Assembly: GCA_035578155.1 (NCBI GenBank)
Contig: JAPWDM010000005.1
Location: 27,666,108-27,730,107 of the forward strand
Source: Brachynemurus nebulosus
Taxonomy: Eukaryota; Arthropoda; Insecta; Neuroptera; Myrmeleontidae
Direction: 5' to 3'
DNA: 64,000 nucleotides
Both the position numbers and the translations under genes were made by a program. Within the stretch, counting starts at the first letter, position 1. Each line of letters starts with the position of its first letter. Below, one piece after another: positions 39,908-54,793 of this stretch. A model generated the notes under the pieces. It did no database searches. It was not told the origin of the DNA and saw only the letters and a list, made by a program, of their open reading frames with translations.

Positions 39908-42900
39908 TATTGAATAAAATGTTTGAATTAAATGTGATACTCTGTGGTAGATTAGTAGCAAAATAACGGAAAATATAATATGTTTGCACTTAACACTAAA
40001 ACTTAAAAATACTATAAGTGCACTCTAATAAAACTTGAGAAAATCGACCTACAGTAAGAAGTCAATGATACTGTGTTGTATTATTCTAAATATACAACCG
40101 ACTCAAGACGAATCAAGTTTATCTATCTTATAAAGTATGCAATTATTACTTTGCATTTTACATATAGTTAGATACATTATACCCACACAACCGGAGAAAA
40201 GAAAATTGTTTTTCCTTCTGTTACAAAAACATACTTTGAGAATAATATTCCCATTTGTCAAACAGTACACGTCAAAATTTATTTCCTTCGTTCTCCCTTA
40301 TTTATATTCATGCGATATCTGTATACGTATATAGGTATATGGAGGGGGGTATGTACTGGAATAATATGTTATTCTATAGGTATGTTATCCCTCGATATGT
40401 CATGTCAGAATAGGGTTTTTGTATATTAAACGGATGGTATTCTTTTAAAATAACGTTAATATAGTCAATGATCTTTTAACCTTTTTGGTACGAACTATTC
40501 CAATATATCGAAAGAGTTAATACTGACGGATACTAAATAATATTTTTTGCTTTATGTATAATACTTTTACTTGTCTATACAAGGATTTAGGCTTTATATA
40601 CACAATTTTAACAATTTTATGGATACAAAATTACAAATACAAATAGATAACTGTACAGTAGACAATAGTTCATTTTTAAGGGTTTTTTAAATGTGCTACA
40701 ATAGAAAATGTGTAACTTGCCTGGGGTGTTATTATTTTGAAATTCTCCGTAGGTAGGTGGTTAATTAAAATAAAATTATTGTGATCCTTGCTTTCGAATA
40801 TATTAATATTGACTTATGTTATCGATATTTCCAATGGAGTTATTTAAGTAACCAGTTACTGGGTATTCCAGTTATTGACGATAACTGTTATCTTTCTATA
40901 CTAATTATAAAATAATAGTTATCGATATATCGATCATCTCTAGTTTTAACTAGCCAACTAGTCCAGAGTGTTAACTTACGGGTAAACCAAGATTTGATCT
41001 TCGTTCTAAAGTTTTGCATTACAATTTCAGGTGAATATCTCCTTAAGTCCACACACAAATTACATTAGTTTCATCAATTACCATGAATTACAGGTTTTCC
41101 AAGTTTTTAGAGAAAAAAAAAAGAGTTTAGCTATTTTGATAGCAAAAATCGAAAATTCACGCCCAAATTACCCTAATTCGACCAATTAGTTTAACTCATA
41201 TTGCTTCCATAAGGTTTGATGTGAGAAAAAAGAAATTTTTGATTTGATGACATCATCAGATTCATTCAAATTTTCCAATGCTTTAAAAATCGCAAATAAA
41301 ATGATACTAAAATAACATTGCAAATCATGATTATTACAGCAAATATATTTGGTCCAAAATGGTTTTACAACATTAATAATAAAATAGATTGCATGCTGGA
41401 CAAAAGGGATCAGAAAGGCTGAATTCTTATGAGATCTCTTTTTGAACCCACCACCAGGGCCGTCGAAAGAAATTTTTCAGAGAGAGTGAAAAATTTTTCT
41501 CTAAAAACCCAGTTGGTGGACAAAAAGAACGCTTATTCACTTTCTCCCAGTCCTTAACAGAAGCTCTGGAACTCCTTTTTAGAATCGCGTCTTCAAGCAA
41601 TTGTCCCACCTGGCCGTTCTCTCGCCAGCCTTGTCCACCCCGCAAAAGAAGGTCAAATTAATTTTTTTTCTTTGTAATTTGGTAAATAGGTTTTCAAAGC
41701 CATTCTTTTCGTTCTTTACCAAAATTGTCAAAATTATTTCTCAACTAAAAAGTTAAAAAGCTAATGCAGTTCATTCTTTTACTTAAAATGAAACAACGAA
41801 AAATGACTCTATTCAACCTCGTCTTGCAATATAAAATTTATTAACGTTAATATACCAGCACCTACGGTGGCTATATACTTCTTGGTGTAATACTCATATA
41901 TTACACTGTTACAGTAACAGACTAACAGTGTCATGTAATAAGTAATTGCATTAATGTTACTTGAGCCGCTCCACGTCGATTTGAGTCCCGATACGATCGC
42001 GATGTGATAGTGTCGCGTTTACACCGACACGATGCGACATTGATTTATTTAACAAGTTAATGGGTAATCAAATTTATGTGTGAAATATTGAAGCGACATT
42101 GGCAATTAATTTAAACCATATTATAATAGAATTTTAATGAAAACCAAACGATAGAGTTAATGAATGGTAAATAGAGAGTGAATAGAGAGTGTTGTTTTTG
42201 AGGGCATAGTTAGCTAGCTTAACTTGCCATAAATATAGTTGATTATTGATGATGTGCCAATAATGTGTCAAAATCAGTTGAAAATCTATTTGGGAAAAAT
42301 AGATAAATCTCTTTTTTTCAGTCAACTTTTGAAAAGAAGTTTATAGAAAACTTTTTTCCTTTTAAACCGCATGTATACCTGAAACTATTTGCCGCTTGTA
42401 CACCAATGCATTAAACATTAGACTCAAGATGAATGAGGTTACCGAGACTAACTGAACACCAATTAATTTCAATAACTTCCACTTGAACACTAGAGTCGTT
42501 TGACATTCTAGTTAAGAACAATTGTTGTTGGTTTTGATCAAAAATTATGGTTTTAAGTATCTTATGATTAGTTGAAAACTTTTGTAGGAACAATCTTTTT
42601 GATATAAGCATATTATTTTACTACCAGTTCACTTTAAAATTAGAAAATAACAGACGTGTATTGTAGCTCTGAGTTTGAAGTTATTCTTTGTTAAACAGAG
42701 CGTGTGCCCTTGCGCAGACCCGTCAAAAAATATGACGTAACCCTGGGGCAAAAAAAAAAAAATTCAAAAAATTTTCCGCAAAAATGTAATTGACGATTAA
42801 AAAAGAACTCAGGCCCTTCATCAATGACTCCGAGACCCATTTTTTAATTCGTTGATGTTCTTATTCAAAACCAAGTCTCTACTCAATGCGCTTTTAGATT

Positions 42901-44052
42901 ATCCCCTGAAATTAACCACCAGAATCGAAATTTAACTTCACATGTATCATCGGGTCACCACACTCTACCTCTTTGCTAAATTTTAAATTTTTGCGTCAAA
43001 TGGTTTCAAAGAAAATCGCCTGTGACCGACGGATAGATGCCGAAGTGATTGCATAAGAGGTCGGTTTTGCCAATTTTGGTACGGGACATGAATAAAAATA
43101 TTCATGACTGGTTTATAACCAATTAACTCTCTAGCAAATACCAAATGAAACTTTATGATAAACGAAAGATTCAAGAAATAAAGAAACAATATAATTTAAC
43201 AAAAATTTCAAGCCTGAAAAAATTAAAAATTAACATTTTTCACCTTGTTAAGTAATTAAAAAAAATTGAATATCAATTACAGTTATTTATCATTTCTCTT
43301 TGACTGCGTAAATGATATAAATCATCCAAACGGAAGCAAATTGTCACATACAGTTTGTGTAGTTTCACCTTTTCGATTATTGTTTTTATAGTGAGAAATC
43401 GTAGTGACAGTTTCCATTTCTTTTTTTCGTTAAGCCAGGTAATGAATTAAGTATTACATATTTTATTTCTTTAATTTTCACTAACGATGTATAAAAGCCT
43501 TTGAGGCATGTAGTTGCTCTGAGATAGTTAAGTACAAAAGTTTATTTCAGGGATAAAATTTTCTTTTATTAAAAATTGAATAATGTATTAATATTCTTCA
43601 GTTGTTAATGTTTTTATATTTGTATACCACTTTGAAAAAGTTGTTGAAAAAGCGTTGTAAAATGATGTTTATAAATTATATTTTAAAAACGGCGTGGCCA
43701 ATAATTTTTATTTCTTATTAAATATGGTTTGTAACTTTGTATTTTATAACATAAATCCCTTTGACACGTTTTCATTTTATTCAAAAAGAATGTCAACTTC
43801 CTATAAGAGTCCGTGTTAAAATTACAAAACTTTGGAGTTTGAAATCGTTTTTCTCAAAATTGGGATGATCAATTTTAATCGGAATAGGCTCGTATTATTG
43901 CTATTGAATTAAATAAATATTTAGAGCAGTTTCGTAAAAATCCTTTGAAAAATCGTTCTACGCAGCATTACCTTAATTAGACTTTTGAAGATTGATTAAA
44001 ACTTTAAAATGTATATAATATAAATTTTGACTTTTGCTGGACTTTGGCAAAC
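39908..44052. other. AT-rich intergenic DNA with repeat fragments
   Basis: 40810-40945 has GTTATCGATATTTCC and ATCGATATATCGATCATCTC, a decayed hAT-type MITE. 41101-41310 is the diffuse repeat related to 30773-30985. 41457-41520 (GGGCCGTCGAAAGAAATTTT) matches the hAT-like patch at 16125. No gene seen. Confidence 0.5.
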
Positions 44053-44054
44053 TA

Positions 44055-44613
44055 CACACACCGGCATAATTAGCGGAACATAAAAAAAATATAAAAAAAT
44101 ATAGAATCCTATTTATTAAACAGAGTTGGCTGTTTTTTTTCATTTTTACTTAAAATTGCTCTTATTCATTATTGATGCAAATCTTTTTAAGAGGTCTACC
44201 ACTTTCGAACTCAAATGCCGTTTCTTCTCAATGTAGTCGAGCTTCAGACTGTCGTAATTAAAGAAGGGCAAAGATTGCCTCAGGAGACTATAGATAACAT
44301 CATTCTGAGTATAGTAAGACGAATGGAAGCTTTGACAAGAGCACATGAGAAACCACGCGGTATTAAAAGGCTGTGTTTCATTTTCTATTTGTTAAAAATC
44401 TTTAACTTAAATGATTCTTAGACGACATAAGATTCCAAAAAGTTGTCATTTCATATGGTTAATTGCTTTCGCTAACAAAAATAAAGGTATATCAACTTGT
44501 GAACATGTAATTTTAAGTGAATAATTAAATAAGACTAATAGTTTCTTAAAATTAAATGGTTGGTTTGATTTTTACAGATATTTTGTATGTTCCGCTAATT
44601 ATGCCGGTCTGTG
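44055..44613 (+). mobile_element. Tc1/mariner deletion derivative
   Basis: TIRs of about 27 bp start CACACACCGGCATAATTAGC (right: CACAGACCGG...), and TA flanks both sides (44053-44054 and 44614-44615). The interior keeps only the C-terminal end of a transposase; see 44215-44421. Confidence 0.9.
44215..44421 (+). pseudogene. Tc1-type transposase C-terminal remnant
   Basis: Residues around LPQETIDNIILSIVRRMEAL match the end of Tc1 transposases, where a W-x-x-I-P-x-E...L-x-x-S-M-x-x-R-M pattern follows the last catalytic acidic residue. The DNA-binding and DDE/D parts are absent: the element is 559 bp, while intact family members are about 1.3-1.7 kb. The ATG shown is only where the open frame begins. 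Confidence 0.7.
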
Positions 44614-44615
44614 TA

Positions 44616-45687
44616 TTTTCCATATTATTATATTATGGCAACAGGATGTGTAACAAGTTTTAACGAATACATAATTATTTTCAACAATTTGTAATTATGT
44701 AAGTCGTAATTTCAATATTTTGTTAATTAGCCAGATAATCAAACAAATGTGTTGTTGATAAAACAAATGAAAAATGGGAACAAATAACAATATGTGATTA
44801 TTAAATGAATAATTTGTAAAATTTAATTCGATTTTTGTTGTTGTTTCAAATAGAAAAGAAAAATTGTTATAATTAAGGATTTATAAGCACCAGTGTCGAG
44901 AAAAATAGAATTTAATCTTTTTTTAACAAAATTAAAATTTATTCAAACAAAACTTAAACCATCATTTAATATACTGAGTAATTAAATTAATTTTTTTTAA
45001 AATTAAGTTTTAAGTTCAAAAACGTTTGCTTGGAGTGCCTTGCTTGGAAAGGTTGCCCGTAGAAAATTTGCTGACTTTTTTTTTGAAATGCACCACTTTT
45101 ACGAAAAGAGTTTTTCTTTTATTCTCAAAAATGGTAACTCCGGAAAAATAAATGTATATAACCCCTTAATTTTAAATAATTATCCAAGTACCTAGATAAA
45201 AACATCGAATAATTGTTGGAAGATGATTAATCATTGTAACAAATATTTCTCTTCAGTTATTTCTTATATTCCTATTTTATATCAATTTCTTTTATTATTT
45301 ATAAGTTGATAATTATAACGAATTGTTCACAGAAGACCTATTTTGAAACCGAAATATTTTATTTAATTTGTCTAGACACGACAAGTACGAATAAAAATAA
45401 ATTCACATAAATTAAATATTGTTGACCTGGCAACTTTTCGCGTGACAAATATAAATAAAAATTTTATAATTATCGGAATTAAATACATATTTTGTAAAAT
45501 AAGGAGAATAATGAAGATAGGAGAAAAAAAATAAGGGTTACACTATTAAGTGTGTATTACAACACATTATACCACGGTGTTATCAGCCAATTTATCAGAA
45601 ATAATGTGCCTGATTAACCGGTAGTGCGTCATTAAGGCGATTAAATTAACTTTTCTACACTAAAGAAATTCGATAAACATAATACCA
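44616..45687. other. AT-rich intergenic DNA
   Basis: No recognised gene or repeat in this interval. Confidence 0.55.
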
Positions 45688-46132
45688 TGTGAGTTTTTTG
45701 AGAGTTGCCATTTCTATTACAACGAACTTTTTATGATAGAAATGGTACTGGAAAAGGTTCTTTTATTGGATGTAATGGAAATGTAAACAAGAAAAATACT
45801 TTTGGTTGAAGTAGGCTCAAGTACATATGCATATTTTTACCGCCTAACTGATAAATTAAAAAAAATTAAAAAATTAAACTTGGGTAAAAAAATTTTTTTG
45901 CTCATTTATGTTGTTAATTAATGCATTCGATCAGTTTGATCGAAAAATTAATATATAGTCCCATTTAAAAATCTATAAGTTTGTATCATAGCTCGAAAAC
46001 CACAAGAGCTATAAAGCTCCTGACTATAGCAACCGGTTGCCCCCGTCGATATCAACAACTCTTATTTGAACAATTTTTCGATTAAATCAACGGTTTGGAT
46101 GTAATAAAAATGGAAACTCTCGAAAAACTCAC
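45688..46132. mobile_element. ~440-bp MITE with GTGAGTTTTT TIRs, copy 1
   Basis: TIRs of about 30 bp start GTGAGTTTTTTGAGAGTTGC. The interior carries ATTAATTAATGCATT-type sequence shared with the inverted copy at 57178-57600. Confidence 0.83.
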
Positions 46133-46194
46133 AATATATATGATAAAATCCATTCTAACATAACCTCTCCCTTCGTGTAATGAGGCTTAAACTG

Positions 46195-46376
46195 AGCGTC
46201 CACTAGGTCGGACACGCGGCGCGGCGCAGTTCCGCTCTCGGAGATATATATACATCTGAATAAATGCAGGTTCGTCCACTAGGTCGACAGAGCGGCGCCA
46301 CTAGGTCGACAAAGCCCTGGAGATCTTATTGATGTAAGAAACCGCGCCGCACCTCGTTTCCGACCTAGTGGACGCT
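46195..46376. mobile_element. 182-bp GC-rich MITE, AGCGTCCACTAGGTCGG ends
   Basis: Perfect 17-bp TIRs, CTG at both flanks (46192-46194, 46377-46379), and internal copies of the CCACTAGGTCGACA motif. The 3-bp target suggests PIF/Harbinger, not certain. Confidence 0.82.
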
Positions 46377-46515
46377 CTGCTTTATAGTCATTAGTCACTT
46401 GGTAGTCACAGGATACGAATGTTTTCAATTTAAAGCTTGCGAATACATGCAAATTAACATGTTTTAACTATGTATACAGAATTTTGTTGTTTCGTTATAT
46501 CCGTCAACTGTTGAA

Positions 46516-47140
46516 GGGCCGGTCCAGACGCAACGTTTTATCTGAACGACTTGTCTGAATCGACAAGTCGTTCAGATAAAACGTTGCGTGTGAACCGCAA
46601 AACGTACGTCTTACATGACGGAAATGAGATTGTAAAGCTGCGAGGCATCATTTTATGAAAATTGGTTCGACAAGTTGGTGCGTCTGGACAGACCTTCGTT
46701 TTTCATCGAAACGATTTGTAGTATTTATATATCGTAGTATTCTGTTGTTTCGTGTCCGTGACTTAAAATACTTTTCGCATTTAATTTTGTTTTTTATATT
46801 ATAATTTTATAATGTCTGATCTTCGTCAGTGCTCCCGTCAATTTTTGTGCGAGTTTGTTGAACTTTATCCGAGTTTTCCTTACTTGTGGAAAGTTAAAAG
46901 CCCAGAGTACCTACAGTGACCGTAATAAAAAGTCCAGGTATATGAAGTTCTCATCTAAAAATACAAAGAAATTGATGAAACGGCTAACAAGAAAATAGTT
47001 CCTCCATGACAGATGTCGTGAAACTGAAATCTGAACGATAAATTGGAAACGTGTGGACACGCTAATTTTTGTACGTTTTGTCGAACGAGTTGCATGAACG
47101 TTTTATCGTTCAAATAAGACGTTGCGTCTGGACCGGCCTT
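46516..47140. mobile_element. TIR element with GGCCGGTCCAGACGCAACG ends
   Basis: Left end AAGGGCCGGTCCAGACGCAA and right end complementary to AAGGCCGGTCCAGACGCAAC. Just inside the left end is a perfect 28-bp stem (46528-46555 with 46562-46589) around a 6-nt loop. Confidence 0.83.
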
Positions 47141-47601
47141 AAGAGATTCGCATGCTAAAAATTTTGTAAACTTTGTGTGCATAAACCAAAAGAAAAAAAC
47201 GTTAATAACACAAGAATGATGTAGAATGTTTAAACGCGAATGATTATTGATGATATAAAACATTTCCTATTAATTGGTTAATTTTTCTTACTGTCAAAAT
47301 AAATAAATATTGTTTAGTTATAACAATATTATTTTTATGAAAAATAAATGAACAACAATATTTTCTTTTGCATTGTTTCCGTTTCTTTTATTATTAATAA
47401 AATAACTAGATGGCCGTTTGCCAAGCAAATATAAAAATATTAATACATATATTCTTAATTGATGGCAGAAATGGAATTAATGTCGATTTTTTGAATACCT
47501 AAAAATATAATTTTAATTTGATCGCGAATTTAATTATTTGATTTATTTTTAGTCTGGCAGTTTATGTTAAAATAACATTTTTTATGAAACAGACTGTATA
47601 T

Positions 47602-48328
47602 CAGGGATTTCCAAAATCTTACGTCGGCACGGTGGGCCAACTAACAAATATCAAAATATTTGGCGGGCTAAGAAAAAAAATTAAAATAAGAAATGATGCA
47701 AAGGAAAAATGTGTTTGTTTACTTAAGTTTCACCGTTTCGATGAACAAACGTCAATCGCAGAGCGACTTTTGGTCGATCTCCTATTTTATATTATCTACT
47801 AATTAAAAATAGAAGTACCTACAGCCTAATAGAAACATCATATCTAGAAAATAAGTCACATTTTCTGAACGAAATTTTTACAGGGAAAATGGAAATTTGA
47901 TAGATTACTTATATTTCACCAACAGATCTAATTCATATCATTTCTACAGCTAACCCAAAAAAAAATTGCGCCTGATGACGTCATCAAGAAAATCAAAATT
48001 TTTAAAAGTTCAAAAAACCGTAATTTTGATGCCAGAAACATGTTTGAAGTTGTTCACTGGTTAGTGGTTTTCTATACTGCTTTCCATTTCTGACAAAATC
48101 AGAATTGTAAAGGCAATCGAAAATTAATAAATGGAAATTAAGTCACATTTCCTGAACGAATTTGGTTATTTTGATTTAAAAATCTAATTTGTGTAAAAGC
48201 AGTTCGAATAAATTATAATAGAAAATTAGAAATGTAGATAAAAGATTTTGACGAATTTGAGATTGTAGATGATCTGGTATCGCGGACCGCATTTTTGTAG
48301 TGCGCGGGCCGCACTTTGAGAACCCCTG
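47602..48328. mobile_element. hAT-like element, 727 bp, 7/8 TSD
   Basis: The ends are CAGGGATTTCCAAAAT and ACTTTGAGAACCCCTG. Flanks are CTGTATAT (47594-47601) and TTGTATAT (48329-48336). No transposase frame is recognisable. Confidence 0.82.
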
Positions 48329-48728
48329 TTGTATATCCATACTTGATGTAGGTAATGACCAATTTGTTACATACACATTTTGAAATAATGTTCTAATACT
48401 TAACCATTTTTAATGATTAATTGAGTGATTATTTAAAAAAATGTGTTCCTTAATTTATATTATTGAATAAAATTAGAATCAATAAGATAAATCATGTTGA
48501 ATTTTTTTTTAAATTTATTGCAAATTATATTTTGCAAACAGGAAGTACAGTAGATTCGTGCATTTACCGTAAATATTTTTTACTAGTCATTGCACAACAT
48601 AATAAACGTGTTGTAATTCGTTAAATTATAAAACACTACATTCTAGACTACCAACATTAATTTTTTTTTTTGAATAATTATCTGTAAAATTCTGCAAGTA
48701 AACAATTGAAATTAATTTAATTAAATTA

Positions 48729-49213
48729 CTAGCCGTATACCCGATGGGATTTCCCATCGACAGCATCTTTTTATTAGGTACTCACTTTCTGTCTACTTTT
48801 GATGTTTTTCAAAAGCCTAAATCAATATCCACGTTTCTAACTTCAAAAATGACGAACTTCCCATACGAACCTTCATTTCCTGTTTTAACCCTTTAGGGAA
48901 TAAACTTCCAGAAACGTTTACACAACTGACCTTTATTTATAAACAGAATTCAATAATATATTATTTATTTTAATAGGCATAGTAACATATTTTTATATAC
49001 CACTAACTTCCAAAATGACGAATTTATATACAAATTTTCATCCCCTATTGAACCCACTTAGGGGGACGAACTTTCAAAAATCCTTTCTTAGTGCTCATCT
49101 AAGTTACATAGGGAACTCCTATGCAAAATTTCATTCTTCTAAATCCAACGGTTTAGGCTGTGCGTTGTCTGTCTGTCAGTCAGTCAGTCAGTGTTAGAAA
49201 TTTATTAAGTAGA
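48729..49213 (-). mobile_element. Non-autonomous Helitron, family 1, copy 2
   Basis: Inverted copy of the element at 39352-39907. The CTAG end is at 48729 with hairpin CGATGGGATTTCCCATCG (48742-48759), and the TC end at 49213, flanked by A and T in element orientation. It is about 70 bp shorter than copy 1. Confidence 0.85.
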
Positions 49214-49820
49214 TCTTTGAAGCCAAAGTTTCCAATTTTAATGACAAGTTCCCATGGAGACTAGGAAATAAAATTCAAAAATATTCAATGTGAAAACTTT
49301 ATTAAATTTCCAAAAATTTGTTGGTATCACAGACCAATGAACATATTCCTATATTATATTATATAGACCAATTATATAAATGTATAATTGAGGCAGCCAG
49401 ATACATCTAGAATACGACCGGATAGTATTCTGTAATACCTATAGTAATCAATGCAATAACCAATGGTATCCGTAGTAACGTTTTCAAATAATTATTGTCA
49501 AAATATAATATTGATAATAAAATTTTACTTTTTTGAGAAGAAACTGCCAAATTTTGAAAGAAATAAAGTGATATTCGCTTTATTTTCAAAATACGTACGT
49601 ATACAAATTATGTTCTGCAATAATTACAGTGGCATTTGCTCAAAAATTGACATTATATTATTTCATTAAATTTCACTCGTCTCACCCTGTTACCTGCTTC
49701 AAGAAAAATGCCTACAAACTTGTTTTACGCTTTATCTAGTAGTATAATATAATAGTGTACATTGGTCTGTGGTTGGTATTTTTCATACCGTCATCAGTGG
49801 CTGAATGAAAAACAAAGTTT
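49214..49820. other. AT-rich intergenic DNA between the Helitron and the (TA)n cluster
   Basis: No gene seen; open frames under 70 codons only. Confidence 0.55.
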
Positions 49821-50340
<520 letters not shown>

Positions 50341-50620
50341 TGATTATTTTATCGTATAAAGTGTGAATTTTTTCACATTCTAACTAAGTACATATTCCAC
50401 ACAATATGGATATTTTGTATATAACATATATTATACGCATACGATATCCTTTTTGACACGATCACATAATTTTATTGTGATATATGTATAAGGGTACAAG
50501 ACCATTTCATTATCCGTACTACCATTATGCGTACGGTTTGTGTGTGTTGTATATACATATACAGTCTACGTGAGAAAATTTTTAAAGTAAACAAAGATTT
50601 TTATGTAAACAAGTCTTAAA

Positions 50621-51124
<504 letters not shown>

Positions 51125-51135
51125 AAACTTGAAAG

Positions 51136-52728
<1,593 letters not shown>

Positions 52729-53287
52729 TACCCCTGTCGCAGCATCCTGCATAACATAGCGAATTTCCATATACAAAAGTACGCTTTTCTCGGAAACTAG
52801 TTGATATAGAGTAATTGTAAATAAAAAATACCCCTGTCGCAGCATCCTGCATAACATAGCGAATTTCCATTTACAAAAGTACGTTTTTCTCGGAAACTAG
52901 TTGATATAGAGTAATTGTAAATAAAAAAAAACCTTCTTTATGTGATTTTTCCGCCTCATTCCGCCAAATTTTTTTCACGAAATTTTTTAAAAATAAGATG
53001 TTTCGTTCTTGAGTTATCGTGCGGACACATTTATATATATATGTTTACTAAGTGTCCGCACGATAGCTCAAGAACGAAACATCTTATTTTTAAGAAATTT
53101 CGTGAAGACGTTTACGGGGTTTTGGACATTTTTCGTGAAAAAAATTTGGCGGAATGAGGCGGAAAAATCACATAAAGAAGGTTTTTTTTTATTTACAATT
53201 ACTCTATATCAACTAGTTTCCGAGAAAAACGTACTTTTGTAAATGGAAATTCGCTATGTTATGCAGGATGCTGCGACAGGGGTATTT
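52729..53287. mobile_element. Palindromic derivative of the (TA)n element with duplicated end
   Basis: The end sequence ATACCCCTGTCGCAGCATCC appears twice in a row (52729 and about 52828, period about 100 bp) and then inverted at the right end (to 53287). The arms from 52828 to 53032 and from 53051 to 53287 fold on each other around a short TATATATA loop. It is made of two 3' halves of the (TA)n family head to head. Confidence 0.82.
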
Positions 53288-53954
53288 ATGATTTTAGTTG
53301 GAAAAACCATATTGAATTTTTGGATATTGGATTTGGATTATTGGATACATATTGCATCATATCATAAGTTGAATTAAAATTATCAGAACTGAAAAATTTT
53401 AAAAATATAGATTAATTATTTTTTTATTCTGAGAAATTTTCTATTATTTTTTTGTATTTATTGTATTTTGAGAGTGGTGTTCTAATGTTAGAAATTGCCA
53501 ACCTATTCTTTCCAGAGCCTATTTTTAACCGACTTCAAAAACGAGGAGTTTCTCAATTCAACCCGTATGTTTTTCTTTTTTTTTTTATGTATGTACACCG
53601 ATTTCTCCCACATTTCTGGGCCAATTTGCGTCATTCTTGTTTTGGTTAGTAGATAAAGCTCTCCAGGTGGTGCCATAAAAATTTTAGTGACATTGGTTGA
53701 GTAATTTTTTAACCATCTTCAATAATGTAAATGATTACGGCAATTTTAAAATTTATGTAATATGCAAAATTATTTACTTTAAAACTACAGTAACATATTT
53801 TTAAATTTATGTTGATCCAGCTATCCTAAAAATAATTTTCCACCTAAACGTATGAAATTTGGAATATTATTCCATTATTCTTTTATTAAGTAATTATCAC
53901 TATAAAGGCTGGTAAGCATTGTCACTAAAAGGTATGAAATAAAAGCTATTTTAA

Positions 53955-54153
53955 AAAACCGACTTCAAAAAGTAAAAAAATAATATAATAGCACATAATT
54001 TGAAGTCAAGCGGGACGTAGAAAAAAAAAGATGTAGACCTTGAAGAATTCGTGAATTTTCTAAGCACATCCGATCGCAATTTTTCATAGACGCCCCGCTT
54101 GACTTCAAAATACGTGCTATTATATTATTTTTTTACTTTTTAAAGTCGGTTTT
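53955..54153. mobile_element. MITE-like inverted repeat with ACCGACTTC ends
   Basis: The left arm (about 53956-54012) starts AAACCGACTTCAAAAAG and the right arm (about 54094-54153) is its reverse complement, including a shared TTGAAGTCAAGCGGG block. Related ACCGACTTCAAAAACGAGG sequence also occurs at 53526, so 53526-53955 may be another part of the same family. Confidence 0.75.
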
Positions 54154-54664
54154 AGCGAATTTCCAGAAAGAATTCTGGAAATTCAGCTATTACAGTAGGT
54201 GTCATGACGCGACTTGAGCCCGGGACTATGGCAGAAATTTGTTTTGAGGTCCCTAGATACCGAAAATAATATTCATTAAAATTTATATATATATATATAC
54301 ATATATATGTATGTATGTATGTATGTATATATGTATTAGCACGATAACTCTTCAGGAAAAACTGCTAGCTTTACAAAATTTGGTGACAACGTTGGAAATC
54401 CAAAAATCTTGGATGAGTTATTCAGCCAAACACGTCGGATGCCAGGAACATGGTTTTTGTTCTTGCAAAAAATTAGTTTTTTGCCAAAATTTCCACTTAT
54501 TCAAAAACTTTTGCGAAATTTTTTTACACCATTTAAAGAGGAGAAAAAATTACATAAAAAAGGTATTTAAACTTTTTTTCTATGTCAACTAGTTTCCGAG
54601 AAAAACGAATTTTTATAAACGGAAATTCGCTATGTTATGCAGGATGCTGCGACAGGGGTATTTT
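54151..54664 (+). repeat. (TA)n interspersed element, copy H, end to end
   Basis: The most complete uninterrupted copy, about 514 bp. It runs from TTTAGCGAATTTCC through a short TA/TATG tract (54283-54338), to GGAAATTCGCTATGTTATGC and GACAGGGGTATTTT. The two ends share inverted GCGAATTTCC / GGAAATTCGC. Confidence 0.88.
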
Positions 54665-54793
54665 AAAAAAGCTTTTTGAAATATAACACACTGGGTCATA
54701 ATGTGTTTAACACGATGACATAGTTAGTACAAAAGTTTATTATTTTCTTTTAGCTTTATATCGGAATGAAAATTATAGTCGACAAAATACATT

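Noticed and set aside
39656..39961. 101-codon minus-strand frame
   Set aside because: It runs through the Helitron 3' hairpin and termini, so it is not a gene.
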